Shown: positions 9,341 to 18,601 of the stretch, piece after piece
Layout: each line of letters opens with the position of its first letter
Numbering within the stretch: the stretch's first letter is position 1
Assembly (NCBI GenBank): GCA_031082205.1
Contig: JAVHLJ010000003.1
Coordinates: 64,890-128,889 of the forward strand
Length of the DNA stretch: 64,000 bases
From: Elusimicrobiales bacterium
GTDB lineage: Bacteria > Elusimicrobiota > Elusimicrobia > Elusimicrobiales > UBA9959
Direction of reading: 5' to 3'
Notes under the pieces: generated by a model
What the model was told of the DNA's origin: nothing
The model's input: only the letters and a program-made list of their open reading frames with translations
The model's database searches: none
Position numbers and translations under genes: made by a program

Positions 9341-9382
9341 CGGGGCCCAGGGGCGCGGAATTTATGTAAAATCGTAATTGAT

Positions 9383-10219
9383 ATGAAAGAATCCAAAAAC
9401 CTGATCAAACTCCTTTCCGAGGCCATAGACTCAGGCCGCGGCGCCGCCTTCGTCACCGTCATAAGCGTCGCCGGCTCCACCCCGCGCGAGGCCGGCGCCA
9501 AGATGCTGGTCTACGCCGACGGCTCCATAGAGGGCACCGTCGGCGGCGGCGCCGTCGAATCGCTGGTCATCAAGAAGGCCGTCGAATGCGTCGCCAAAGG
9601 CGAGGGCGGCAAGTTCGTCTTCGGCCTCAAGCCCGGCGGCAATACCGGCATGATCTGCATGGGCGACATGGAAGTCTTCATAGACGTTTACAAGAACCCT
9701 TTCAGGGTGCTCATACTCGGCGGCGGCCATGTCGGCGTGAAGATAGCCGAGGCCTGCCGGCTGGCCGGCTATCCCTACCTGGTCGCCGACGACCGCAAGG
9801 AGTTCGCCAACCCGGAGCGGTTCCCCGAGGCCCTGGCCATAATAAACGAGAAGCCCCACGAGGCCGTCGCGGCCGCCGGAGCGGACGCCGACACCTACGC
9901 CGTCATCGTCACCCGCGGCCACGCGCTGGACAAGGAATGCCTGGAGGCGCTGCTGCGGACGAAGGCCCCCTATATCGGCATGATAGGCAGCGCCGACAAG
10001 GTGATGGCGATCTTCAAGTCGCTCGGATCCAAAAAGCTTTACCCGCTCAAGGACGGGCGGGTGCATTCCCCGATAGGCCTCAACCTGGGCGGCAAGACGC
10101 CGGGCGAGATAGCCGTCTCGGTGCTGGCCGAGATCATGAAGGTCCACTACAAGCGCGACGGCCTCCACATGCGCGAGGCCGCGGCCGGCAGAAAGGCCGC
10201 CGCCGGGAATAAGGGGTAA
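9383..10219 (+). CDS. xdhC: XdhC/CoxI-family molybdenum cofactor insertion factor
   Basis: This 278-residue protein belongs to the XdhC family, which binds sulfurated molybdenum cofactor and delivers it to xanthine dehydrogenase-type enzymes. The N-terminal part has the family segment VAGSTPREAGAKM (about residues 30-42) and the GTVGGGAVE turn. A Rossmann domain begins with LGGGHVGVKIAE near residue 110, and the C-terminal part carries TRGHALD and PYIGMIGS. It is the first gene after the fold-back element and lies one base before the first large subunit, so it should be co-expressed with it. No Shine-Dalgarno sequence is obvious. A TAAAAT box sits about 10 bp before the start codon, so the leader may be very short. 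Confidence 0.92.
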   Translation: MKESKNLIKLLSEAIDSGRGAAFVTVISVAGSTPREAGAKMLVYADGSIEGTVGGGAVESLVIKKAVECVAKGEGGKFVFGLKPGGNTGMICMGDMEVFIDVYKNPFRVLILGGGHVGVKIAEACRLAGYPYLVADDRKEFANPERFPEALAIINEKPHEAVAAAGADADTYAVIVTRGHALDKECLEALLRTKAPYIGMIGSADKVMAIFKSLGSKKLYPLKDGRVHSPIGLNLGGKTPGEIAVSVLAEIMKVHYKRDGLHMREAAAGRKAAAGNKG

Positions 10220-10220
10220 C

Positions 10221-12527
10221 ATGGAAAAGCTCTCTTTCGTGGGTAAATCGCTGCCGCGCAAGGACGCGGAGATAAAGGCGACGGGCAAGGCCCTCTACTC
10301 GGCCGACCTGGACTTCCCCGGCATGCTTCACGCCGCCGCCGTGCGCAATCCCAGGCCCCGCATAAAGATAAACGGCGTCTCCGACGCGGCCGCGAAAAAG
10401 ATCGCCGGCTACCGCGCGCTGGTGACCTATAAGGACCTGCGCGGCCCCAACAAGTGGCCGCTGGTCGACACCGATTACCCTTTCCTCCCCGAAGGGGAGG
10501 CCCGCTTCGAGGGCGAGACCGTGGCGCTCGTCGTCGCCGACAGCCACCGCGCCGCCCGCGCGGCCGCCGCGGCCGTGGAGATAAAGTACAAGGAGCTGCC
10601 TTTCGAGACAGATCCGCTCAAGTCGCTGGAGAAGGGCGCGGTCAAGCTCTACGGACAGGACAATGTCTTTTCCAAATTCTTCATCAAGAAGGGCGACGCC
10701 AGGAAGGCGCTGGCCGAGGCCGCCTACACCGTCGAAGGCGAGTTCACGACCAACTACCAGGTCCACGCCTACCTCGAGACGCAGGGCGCCATCGCCGTGC
10801 CCCAGCCCGACGGCGGCCTGGTCGTATATACCACAACGCAATGCCCGTTCTACGTCCTCGACGCCGTGGCGGCGGCCTGCGGGCTCCCGTACAACAAGGT
10901 CAAGATAATCCAGACCGTTACCGGCGGCGGCTTCGGCGGCAAGGAGGACGTGCCGGCGCTGGTGGCCTCGCACGCCGCGCTCTGCGCGCTCAAGACCGGC
11001 CGGCCCGTGCGCCTGATCTACGACCGCACCGAGGACTTCCGCTCCATGTCCAAGCGCCACCCGTCCTGGTCGCGCGTGACCTACGGCGCCGACAAGAACG
11101 GCCGCATCACCTCCTGCGTGGTGAAGTACGTGCTCGACGCCGGCGCCTATTCGACGCTCTCGCCGATAGTGCTCTGGCGCGGCACCGTGCACGCCGCCGG
11201 CCCGTACGAGATAGACAATGTCCTCATCGAGACTTACGCCGCGGCCACCAACAAGGTGCCGGCCGGCGCCTTCCGCGGCTTCGGCCAGCCGCAGATAAGC
11301 TTCGCCCAGGAGTCGCTCATCGACGAACTGGCGGCCAAGGCCGGCAGGGACCCGATGGATTTCCGTCTCCATAACCTCCTCGATCCCGGCGACATCACGG
11401 CCACCGGCCAGGAACTCACCTCGTCCTGCGGCCTGCGCGAGCTGGTCGAAGCCGTGAGGGAGAAGTCGGGCTGGGACAAGTGGGCGGAGAACGGCTTCCG
11501 CCGGGTGGAGGGGAACAAAGCCCGGGGCCTGGGAGTGTCGGCCGCCTATTACGGCGTCGGCCTGGGCGCCAAGGGGCGCTACCTCGACCGGGCCGGCGCG
11601 CTGGTCAATATCTACAAGGACGCCAGCGTGACGGTCAACGTGGGCAATACCGAGATGGGCCAGGGCGCGCTGACCGTGCTGGCGCAGATAGCCGCCGAGA
11701 CCCTCAACGCTCCGTATGGGAGCGTGCGCGTGGAGGAAGTCGACTCCACCAAGGTCCCCGACTCAGGCCCCACGGTGGCCAGCCGCACCACGCTGATGAG
11801 CGGCAACGCGATAATCGAGGCGGCCAAGCCGATACGCGACAACCTCTTCAAGACCGCGCTGGACATGCTCAAGGCCAAAGGCGCCGACATCGCCGGCATG
11901 ATGGAGGCCTCCGAAGGCGTCTTTTCCATCGCCGATCACAAAGTGACCTTCGGTGAAGTGGTGAAGGAGTGCTGGAACAGGCGGCTCAAGATGTGCGAGG
12001 AGGGCTGGTACGCCGCTCCCCGCACCACCTACGACATGAAGGACGGCCAGGGCGACGCCTATGTGACCTACTCCTATTCGGCGGACGTGGCCGAGGTGGA
12101 AGTGGACCTGGAGACCGGCGTGCTCAGGGTCGTAAAGCTCTGGGGAGCCTTCGACGTGGGCAAGATCATCAACCCGCGGCTGGCCGAGGGCCAGGCGCAG
12201 GGGGGGATGCTGCAGGGGATGAGCTGGGCGGTATATGAGAACCTGGTCTACAGGAACGGCATCATGGCAAATCCCAACTTCACCGACTATGTAATCGCCA
12301 CTACCGCGGATAAACCCGAATATGATATAACTTTCATAGAGAAAGATTACGAGGACGGGCCTTACAAAGCGAAGGGAATGGGGGAAGTGCCGCTCATAGG
12401 AGTGGCCGCCGCCGTGGCCAACGCGGTGAAGGCCGCCTCGGGCGCGCGCGTGACCTCGGTCCCGCTGCTGCCCGAAAAGATATGGAAGGGTCTCGAAGAG
12501 CGGAAAGCCGCCGGAGGAAAAAAATGA
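10221..12527 (+). CDS. Molybdenum hydroxylase large subunit (xanthine dehydrogenase family), set 1
   Basis: This 768-residue protein is the molybdopterin-binding subunit of a three-part xanthine dehydrogenase-family enzyme. The cofactor loop is GGGFGGKE at residues 235-242, the substrate-site segment is AFRGFGQPQ, and the catalytic glutamate is E722 in KGMGEVPLIG. The N-terminal part (about 10-110) matches the small a/b hammerhead domain. The reaction is hydroxylation, or the reverse reduction, of a heterocycle. A purine substrate is likely from the 8-oxoguanine deaminase nearby but is not proven. XdhC precedes it by one base. Its 2Fe-2S and FAD partners follow at 13804 and 14304, separated from it by one outer-membrane gene. 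No in-frame TGA suggests selenocysteine. Confidence 0.9.
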   Translation: MEKLSFVGKSLPRKDAEIKATGKALYSADLDFPGMLHAAAVRNPRPRIKINGVSDAAAKKIAGYRALVTYKDLRGPNKWPLVDTDYPFLPEGEARFEGETVALVVADSHRAARAAAAAVEIKYKELPFETDPLKSLEKGAVKLYGQDNVFSKFFIKKGDARKALAEAAYTVEGEFTTNYQVHAYLETQGAIAVPQPDGGLVVYTTTQCPFYVLDAVAAACGLPYNKVKIIQTVTGGGFGGKEDVPALVASHAALCALKTGRPVRLIYDRTEDFRSMSKRHPSWSRVTYGADKNGRITSCVVKYVLDAGAYSTLSPIVLWRGTVHAAGPYEIDNVLIETYAAATNKVPAGAFRGFGQPQISFAQESLIDELAAKAGRDPMDFRLHNLLDPGDITATGQELTSSCGLRELVEAVREKSGWDKWAENGFRRVEGNKARGLGVSAAYYGVGLGAKGRYLDRAGALVNIYKDASVTVNVGNTEMGQGALTVLAQIAAETLNAPYGSVRVEEVDSTKVPDSGPTVASRTTLMSGNAIIEAAKPIRDNLFKTALDMLKAKGADIAGMMEASEGVFSIADHKVTFGEVVKECWNRRLKMCEEGWYAAPRTTYDMKDGQGDAYVTYSYSADVAEVEVDLETGVLRVVKLWGAFDVGKIINPRLAEGQAQGGMLQGMSWAVYENLVYRNGIMANPNFTDYVIATTADKPEYDITFIEKDYEDGPYKAKGMGEVPLIGVAAAVANAVKAASGARVTSVPLLPEKIWKGLEERKAAGGKK

Positions 12528-13789
12528 AAGCCGTCAGGATATTCGCAGCGCTGCTGGGCGTGGCCATGCTGGCCGGGGGTGCCGCGGCGCAGGACAATTA
12601 CGAGAGACTGGCCAGGGAACTGACCGAGGCCGGCGCTTCGCTCGAGAACAAGAAAATAGCCATCATCCCGTTCGCTCACGCCGACGGGAGGGCCGTCACA
12701 AAGGACGGAGCCGTGGTATCCGAGCGGCTGACCATCAAGATGATCAACACGCGCAAGTTCGAGATCATCGAGCGCAGCGTGCTCGACAAGGTCATGGACG
12801 AGCTCAAGCTGCAGAACACCGGCGCCATAGACGCCACCAGCGCCAAGGAGCTCGGCAAGGTGCTCGGCGTGGAGGCGATAATCACCGGCACGCTGGTGGA
12901 GACTTCCAGCGGGAAAATAGAGGTGAACGCCCGTCTCATCAAGACCGAGACCGCGCAGGCCATAGGCGCCTCGCAGGTCACGGTGGAGAAGGACTGGATA
13001 GGCGACGCCCCGACCCAGATGCCGGCGCAGCAGCAGGCCCAGCAGCCGCAGGTCTACCAGCCGCAGCAGGCGGCAAAGCCGGCGGCCCCCCGACAGCGCC
13101 ATCCCAACGAATACGGTTATTTCGATATCTTCCTCGGCGGCGGCAGCCGGAACATCGACATAACCTACGAGAACACGAACGCCAACCTGTCTTCCGCGTG
13201 GCTCGGGATCTCAGCACCGTCGTTTACCGGTGCCCGGGAGGTCAAGTTAGAGCAGGCGGAAGGTTCAGGGGTGGGTCCTATAGGTATGCGCGTCGGCGGC
13301 TTCGGAAAGGGCGCCATAGGAGGCGCTTTTGAGTTCTCGGCCAATAGTCACATAGTGGAGCCGCAGACCGTTTCCGGCACCAGGAACGGGCTTACTTCCA
13401 CTTTTGTCCTGAGTCCGACCGCCAACCACCTGGAGATGACATCCTTCGGTTTCGTCGGGAATCTTTTTGTCAGGCACGCCGGCAAGACGGTGGATCCGTA
13501 TTTCGGCATCGGTCTTGGGTTATCCCTTAACAGGGTTTATATGCCCACGGTTACCGGCTATACGGGGACCACCTCTTCGCCTACCCGCCCTGTGGACCAG
13601 ATGGGAGTGGGCCTGATATTCAATATGCCCATAGGCGTCCGCATCAAACTGGACCCCAAGACCCAGATCGTGGCCGAAATGCGCTATGAGCTCAACAGCG
13701 TCAGTTTCGACCGTGACATCGCCGGTGAAAGCGACTCCATAAACTCCGACGGCGTCCGCTTCCTTGTCGGCATGGGTTTCGGCTTCTGA
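12524..13789 (+). CDS. CsgG/FlgO-like lipoprotein-family domain fused to an OMP beta-barrel
   Basis: The 421-residue protein has a signal peptide at about 1-22 (AAAQ cleavage region). A CsgG/FlgO-like domain, about 35-165, contains KIAIIPFAHAD and the FEIIERSVLDKVMDELK helix. A Gln/Pro-rich linker at about 170-200 is followed by a C-terminal region of alternating strands ending in VRFLVGMGFGF, typical of an OmpW/OmpA-like barrel with a terminal Phe. It is predicted to lie in the outer membrane. The start chosen overlaps the stop of the large-subunit gene (ATGA), so it is translationally coupled to a cytoplasmic enzyme. It also sits between that subunit and its two partners, which is unexpected. 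Its function is not known. Confidence 0.75.
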   Translation: MKAVRIFAALLGVAMLAGGAAAQDNYERLARELTEAGASLENKKIAIIPFAHADGRAVTKDGAVVSERLTIKMINTRKFEIIERSVLDKVMDELKLQNTGAIDATSAKELGKVLGVEAIITGTLVETSSGKIEVNARLIKTETAQAIGASQVTVEKDWIGDAPTQMPAQQQAQQPQVYQPQQAAKPAAPRQRHPNEYGYFDIFLGGGSRNIDITYENTNANLSSAWLGISAPSFTGAREVKLEQAEGSGVGPIGMRVGGFGKGAIGGAFEFSANSHIVEPQTVSGTRNGLTSTFVLSPTANHLEMTSFGFVGNLFVRHAGKTVDPYFGIGLGLSLNRVYMPTVTGYTGTTSSPTRPVDQMGVGLIFNMPIGVRIKLDPKTQIVAEMRYELNSVSFDRDIAGESDSINSDGVRFLVGMGFGF

Positions 13790-13803
13790 ACGGACGGTTA
13801 ACG

Positions 13804-14307
13804 GTGAAGAAAAAGGCCGCCGGTAAATTCCAGCTCGACTGCTCCGTGAACGGCGCCAGGGTGCGCCGCGAAATAGCGGCCTCGCGCACGATGCTGGAGT
13901 TCCTGCGCGAGGACCTGGGACTGAAGGGCACCAAAGAAGGCTGCGGCGAGGGGGAATGCGGCGCCTGCCTTATCCTGCTCGACGGGCGCGCGGTCAATTC
14001 CTGCCTGATGATGGCCGCCCAGGCCCACGGCAGGGAGATAGTCACAATAGAAGGCATCAAGGGCCGCGACGGCGGCCTGCATCCCATACAGAAGACTTTC
14101 ATGGAAGAAGGGGCCGTGCAGTGCGGCTTCTGCATTCCAGGCATCATAGTGGCGGCCGAGGCGCTGCTGCGCCGCAAGCCGGACGCGACCCTCGAGGACA
14201 TAAAGCTCGAACTGACCGGCAATCTCTGCCGCTGCACCGGCTACGAGAAGATACTCTCCGCCGTCGAGCTCTCCCGCGACGAACTGAAGAAAAAGGGGAA
14301 GCGATGA
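13804..14307 (+). CDS. 2Fe-2S subunit of molybdenum hydroxylase, set 1
   Basis: This 167-residue subunit carries electrons between the molybdenum site and FAD. The plant-type 2Fe-2S cluster uses C47, C52, C55 and C67. The second cluster uses C107, C110, C142 and C144 in the QCGFC and LCRC motifs. Length and spacing are normal for the CoxS/XdhC small-subunit family. A GTG start at 13804 is chosen because it opens the frame 14 bp after the barrel gene and no ATG is near. Its stop overlaps the ATG of the FAD subunit gene, so the two are translated together. It is the partner of the large subunit at 10221. Confidence 0.92.
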   Translation: MKKKAAGKFQLDCSVNGARVRREIAASRTMLEFLREDLGLKGTKEGCGEGECGACLILLDGRAVNSCLMMAAQAHGREIVTIEGIKGRDGGLHPIQKTFMEEGAVQCGFCIPGIIVAAEALLRRKPDATLEDIKLELTGNLCRCTGYEKILSAVELSRDELKKKGKR

Positions 14308-15146
14308 GGCCCGAGCTGCTGGTAAGGCCGGCCTCTCTGGCGGACCTGTGGAAGGCCCTCCCCGCGCTGCCGCGCGACCGGCGCTACCTGGCCGGCGGCA
14401 CCGACCTGATGATAGCCGCGGGCCACGGGCACGCCGGCGACTGCTGGGTGGACATCAGCGGGCTTAAAGAGCTCAAGTCTTTCCGCGAAACCTCCTCCTC
14501 GATATTCATAGGGTCCGGCCTTACCATAGCCGAGTTGGCGGAGAAGCCGGCGGTGAAGAAATGGCTGCCGGCGCTGGCGCTGTGCGCCCCGCATTACGCC
14601 AGCCCCAGCCTGCGCAACATGGCGACCATCGGCGGCAACGCGGCCAACGGCAGCCCCTGCGCCGACGGCGTCTGCGCCCTGCTCTCGGAGAAGGCGGAGA
14701 TCGTTCTGGGCCTGAAGGGCGCGAAACGGAAGATGCCGCTCCATTCCTTTTTCCTCGCCCCCAAGCGCACCGCGCTCAAAAAAGACGAGCTGATACTGGG
14801 TTTCGAAGTCCCCAAATGGCGGCATGTCTCCGCCTACGAGAAACTGGGCCCGCGCTCCTATTTCGGGATCTCCAAGGTCACCGTCTGCGTTTCGGCGGAG
14901 ATCTCGGGCGGCCTGGTGAAAGAGGCGGTCATAGCCTGCGCCTCGGTGGCCCCGGTGCCGCTGCTGGCCCGCAAGGCCGCCGAGTTCCTCTACGGCCGCC
15001 GGCTGGACGAGGGGACCGTCAGCGAAGCCGCCGCGCTGGCCGAAAGCGAGGCCTCGCCGATAACCGATACGCGCTCGGAAGCCGGCTACCGCAAGGCCAT
15101 GGTGCGCGTCCTGGCCTCCCGCGCGCTTTCGAAACTGGCCGCCTGA
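14304..15146 (+). CDS. FAD-binding subunit of molybdenum hydroxylase, set 1
   Basis: This 280-residue flavoprotein passes electrons from the iron-sulfur subunit to or from NAD or another carrier. It shows the two FAD contacts of the CoxM/xanthine dehydrogenase medium-subunit family: LAGGTDLMIA at about 30-40 and NMATIGGNAANGSPCAD at about 107-123. The C-terminal half matches the CO-dehydrogenase flavoprotein C-terminal domain. The ATG overlaps the stop of the 2Fe-2S gene. Set 1 is therefore complete (large, small, medium), though its order is broken by the CsgG-barrel gene. There is no 4Fe-4S insertion, unlike 4-hydroxybenzoyl-CoA reductase. Confidence 0.92.
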   Translation: MRPELLVRPASLADLWKALPALPRDRRYLAGGTDLMIAAGHGHAGDCWVDISGLKELKSFRETSSSIFIGSGLTIAELAEKPAVKKWLPALALCAPHYASPSLRNMATIGGNAANGSPCADGVCALLSEKAEIVLGLKGAKRKMPLHSFFLAPKRTALKKDELILGFEVPKWRHVSAYEKLGPRSYFGISKVTVCVSAEISGGLVKEAVIACASVAPVPLLARKAAEFLYGRRLDEGTVSEAAALAESEASPITDTRSEAGYRKAMVRVLASRALSKLAA

Positions 15147-15155
15147 AGAGCCGCC

Positions 15156-15182
15156 GGGGACGCCACTCCGCGCCGTGTCCCC
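15156..15182. repeat. 27-bp hairpin, GGGGAC...GTGTCCCC family, copy 1
   Basis: The gap between the FAD-subunit gene and the first TldD-like gene holds a 27-bp stem-loop: GGGGAC on the left and GTCCCC on the right, extended by a G-U pair. A sequence of the same length and 21 of 27 identical bases lies at 46033-46059, between gcvH and gcvPA. Two related hairpins at unrelated loci suggest a small dispersed family of REP type. There is no T-run, so it is not a normal terminator. Confidence 0.5.
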
Positions 15183-15200
15183 CGAAGAACGGAGAACATC

Positions 15201-16898
15201 ATGCTGCGAACCCTGACCCTGCTTGCCGCCCTTTCCCTGCCGGTTTCAGCCCTCCCCGCCGATCAAGACCCGCTGCTGAAGGCCCTTAAGACGGAACTGG
15301 ACAGGTCCTTCTCAAAGCTCAAGGACGCCGAAAAAGTCCCGCTCTATTTCCTGCATTACGGCGCCACCGACACCGACTATCACCAGGTCGGGGCGACGCT
15401 GGGCGCCCTTTCGTACGAAAACTCCGGACGGGAGCGCAGGCTCGACGCGGACGCGCGGTTCGGCTCGCCCGCGCTGGACAACACCCACGAACTAAAGGGG
15501 GCGCAGGCCCGCCAGAACACCAGGGAGCAGGCAGCCATAGACCTGCCGCTCGGCGACGACGAGGCCGCCATCAGGGCGCGGGCCTGGGAACTTACCGACG
15601 CCGCCTACAAGGCCGCGCTGGACCGCTACGCCAAGGTGAGGACCAATATCGGCGTCACGGCGGAAGAAAAGGACAAGTCCGGGGATTTCTCTCCGGCCAG
15701 CGCCGAAACTTTCTATTCCCCGGTCCGGCTGCCGGAACTCGACAAGGCCGGCTACCGCGGGATGGCCCGGCGGCTGTCGGCTAAGTTCAAAAAGCACGGC
15801 TTCATCATCCGCTCCGGCGTCTCGCTCAACGCCAGCGCCGTGAACCGTTACATGGTCAACTCGGAAGGGTCGGCCGTGGTCACAGGCAACAACTACCTCT
15901 ACCTTTCCTACTATCTGACCGCCCGGACGAAGGACGGGATGGACCTTTCGCGCGGCAAATTCTACCACTCCGACGGCCCCGCCGGGATCCCTGGCGAGGC
16001 GGAGATAGCCGCCGATATCGACAGGTCCGTCTCCGAGCTGGCGGCCCTTCTCGGGTCCGAGCCCAGCGAGCCTTTGAGCGTACCGGCCATACTGGACGGC
16101 CCCGCGGCCGGCCTCTTTTTCCACGAGATCTTCGGCCACCGGATAGAAGGCCACCGCCAGAAGAGCGAGAGCGAGGGCCAGACCTTCGCCAAGATGATCG
16201 GGCAGCGCATCATGCCCGAATTCCTGCGGGTTTACGACGACCCCTCGGTGCGCGAAGTCCGCGGGCAGTTCCTGCGCGGTTATTACACGCACGACGACGA
16301 GGCCGTGAAGGCCGCGCGGGCCTCCCTGGTGGAGAACGGCGTGCTCAAGGGCTTCCTGATGGGCCGCACGCCGATAGAAGGCTTCCCTTCCTCCAACGGC
16401 CACGGCCGCCGCTCGGCCGGAAAGGGGGCCGTAGCCCGGCAGGGGAACCTGATCGTCGAGGCTTCCGCGACCGTCCCGTACCCCGAATTGCGAGGGATGC
16501 TGCTCGAAGAGATAAAGAAGTCGGGCAAGCCCTACGGCCTGCTAATAAAGGACATTTACGGCGGTTTTACCATCACGCAGCGCGTGCTGCCGCAGAGCTT
16601 TACCGTGCAGGTGCTGCTGGCCTACAAGGTCTACGCCGACGGCCGGCCAGACGAGGCCGTGCGCGGCCTGAACCTCATCGGCACCCCCATACAGACCTTC
16701 TCCAGGATAAAGGCCGCGGCGGACGACGCCGGCGTCTTTAACGGGGATTGCGGCGCCGAGTCCGGCTGGGTGCCGGTCTCCGCCGTTTCGCCCAGCCTGC
16801 TTTTCAGCGAGATAGAGACCGAGAAGGTCTCAAAGTCCAACAATAAGCCGCCGCTGCTGCCGCCGCCTTACGCCGAAGGCCAAGGGGGGAAGATATGA
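15201..16898 (+). CDS. Exported TldD/PmbA-family metalloprotease (active-site copy)
   Basis: The 565-residue protein starts with a signal peptide (about 1-20, ending VSALPA), so it should act outside the cytoplasm, unlike classical TldD. The TldD metal motif is present as HEIFGH at residues 308-313, followed by RIEGHR. The later GTPIQTF and the AYKVYADG segment are also typical of the family. TldD/TldE heterodimers cleave unfolded or leader peptides. The next gene is a family member without this motif, so a heterodimer is likely. It lies between the two molybdenum hydroxylase sets and 4 kb upstream of a TolC-MacAB system. Its substrate is unknown. Confidence 0.82.
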   Translation: MLRTLTLLAALSLPVSALPADQDPLLKALKTELDRSFSKLKDAEKVPLYFLHYGATDTDYHQVGATLGALSYENSGRERRLDADARFGSPALDNTHELKGAQARQNTREQAAIDLPLGDDEAAIRARAWELTDAAYKAALDRYAKVRTNIGVTAEEKDKSGDFSPASAETFYSPVRLPELDKAGYRGMARRLSAKFKKHGFIIRSGVSLNASAVNRYMVNSEGSAVVTGNNYLYLSYYLTARTKDGMDLSRGKFYHSDGPAGIPGEAEIAADIDRSVSELAALLGSEPSEPLSVPAILDGPAAGLFFHEIFGHRIEGHRQKSESEGQTFAKMIGQRIMPEFLRVYDDPSVREVRGQFLRGYYTHDDEAVKAARASLVENGVLKGFLMGRTPIEGFPSSNGHGRRSAGKGAVARQGNLIVEASATVPYPELRGMLLEEIKKSGKPYGLLIKDIYGGFTITQRVLPQSFTVQVLLAYKVYADGRPDEAVRGLNLIGTPIQTFSRIKAAADDAGVFNGDCGAESGWVPVSAVSPSLLFSEIETEKVSKSNNKPPLLPPPYAEGQGGKI

Positions 16899-18601
16899 AA
16901 GCGCGCCTCTGCGTCCTCCTGACGCTGCTCCTGGCGACGCCGGCCGCCGCGGACCGGACGCTCGACGCCATGCGCGACGAACTGGAACGCACCATGTCGC
17001 GCCTGGCCATGCCCGGGATGCAGAAAGCTTATTTCGCCTCCTACCTACTTTCCGATTCCACCGACTACGCGGTCTCGGCCTCGTTCGGTGAGCTCGTGGA
17101 TTCCGGCACCCCCGTCTCGCGCGGCGCGGCGGCGGAGATACGGATAGGAGGGCGCTCATTCGACAGCTCCGGCTACGCGGGCTCGGATTTCCGCTCCTTC
17201 CGGCCCGTCACGGGCGGGGCGGTCATAGAGGACGACTATGACGCGGTCCGCGCCGCCCTCTGGGCGCTGAGCGATCACGCCTACAAGACCGCCCTGGAGA
17301 AACACGCCCAGAAGAAGGCTTACAGCGAGAAGAAAGGCATAAAGGAACTTTACGGCGACCTCTCCGTGGAGAAGAAGGTCTCGGTCCTGGAGAAGGTGCG
17401 CCCCGCCCCGGAATTCCCGAAGGAAAGCTGGGAGTCCCGCGTCAAAGAACTTTCCTCCGTATTCCGCGGTTATCCCGGCGTCCAGTCCTCGGAGGTGCGC
17501 GTCGAATGCACCAGGCGGGTGAACCGTTTCGTCAACAGCGAGGGTACGCGGTACCGCGTCAACGCCGATAAGGCGCATTTCTACGTTTACGCGGAGGTGC
17601 AGACCCCGGAGGGGCTCAAGGTTTCGGACCGCAGGGAACTGCACTGGCCTTCCTGCGCCGACATCCCCGACCAGAAGGAGCTCCTGGCGGAGGTCGGCGG
17701 CTTCGCCCGGCTGATGGACGGCCTCTCCCGCTCGCCGGCCGGCGAGGTCTATCTCGGCCCCGTTCTTTTCGAAGGCGGCGCGGCGGCCGAGTTCATCGCC
17801 CAGCTTTTCGTAAGGGGGATATCCTTCCCGCGGCGGGCCTGGGCGGACAATGAGGACTATCTCAAGTACTATATCGACAAGGGCGGGTTGACGGAGCGCG
17901 TCGGCATGCGGGTGCTGCCCGGCTTCATCAGCGTCCACGACGACCCCGCCGAGACCGCGGCCGCCGGCAAACCTCTCGCCGGGCATTACAGCGTGGATTC
18001 GGAAGGCGTACGGCCCGGGCGGCTGGAACTGGTGAAGAGCGGCCGGCTGGCCAATGTCTACATGTCCAGGGGCCCCGTCAAAGATTTTTCCTCTTCCAAC
18101 GGCCACGGCCGCGCGGCCCTGAACGAGTTCCCTTCCGGCCGGCCCGGCAACGTCTTCGTCACTTCCCGGAAGACTGCCCCGGCGGCGGAACTGAAAAAGC
18201 GCCTCCTGGAGCTGGCGGCCGAGCAGGAGCTCGACTACGCCGTGATAGTGCGGCGCCTGGCCTCGGAGACCACCCTCGACCTGGAGAACATACTGGCGGC
18301 CCCGGTGCTGGCCTGGAAAGTCTACCGGGACGGGCGGGAGGAACTGATCAACGGCGTCGAGTTCACCGGCGTGACCTACAGGGCCCTGCGCGACATCGTT
18401 TTGACCTCGGACGAGCCTTATATCTACAATTACTACCAGCCCGGGCCTTACGCCATGTCCCGGGGCTCGGTCGCGGCTTCCATCGTGTCGCCTTCGGCCG
18501 TGCTGGTGCAGGAGATGGAACTGAAGCGCACCGACCGCAAGCCGGACCGCGCCCCGTACATCGGGCACCCGTTTTTCGCTGATAACGGAGGTAAAAAGTG
18601 A
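16895..18601 (+). CDS. Exported TldD/PmbA-family protein lacking the metal motif
   Basis: This 568-residue protein has a signal peptide (about 1-19, ending AAA) and the general layout of the preceding TldD-like protein. It shares the SSNGHGR segment and the late AWKVYRDGR segment. At the place of the HExxGH motif it reads LFEGGAAAEFIAQLF, with no histidine pair, so it cannot bind zinc in the usual way. TldE/PmbA is likewise the non-catalytic partner of TldD, which makes a secreted TldD/TldE-like heterodimer the simplest reading. The start overlaps the stop of the first gene by 4 bp, and its own stop overlaps the GTG of the next FAD subunit gene. Confidence 0.8.
   Translation: MKARLCVLLTLLLATPAAADRTLDAMRDELERTMSRLAMPGMQKAYFASYLLSDSTDYAVSASFGELVDSGTPVSRGAAAEIRIGGRSFDSSGYAGSDFRSFRPVTGGAVIEDDYDAVRAALWALSDHAYKTALEKHAQKKAYSEKKGIKELYGDLSVEKKVSVLEKVRPAPEFPKESWESRVKELSSVFRGYPGVQSSEVRVECTRRVNRFVNSEGTRYRVNADKAHFYVYAEVQTPEGLKVSDRRELHWPSCADIPDQKELLAEVGGFARLMDGLSRSPAGEVYLGPVLFEGGAAAEFIAQLFVRGISFPRRAWADNEDYLKYYIDKGGLTERVGMRVLPGFISVHDDPAETAAAGKPLAGHYSVDSEGVRPGRLELVKSGRLANVYMSRGPVKDFSSSNGHGRAALNEFPSGRPGNVFVTSRKTAPAAELKKRLLELAAEQELDYAVIVRRLASETTLDLENILAAPVLAWKVYRDGREELINGVEFTGVTYRALRDIVLTSDEPYIYNYYQPGPYAMSRGSVAASIVSPSAVLVQEMELKRTDRKPDRAPYIGHPFFADNGGKK

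Noticed and set aside
9115-9377. Small open frames inside the 9012-9382 gap
   Set aside because: They run through the inverted repeat in several frames, have no ribosome-binding sites and resemble no protein.
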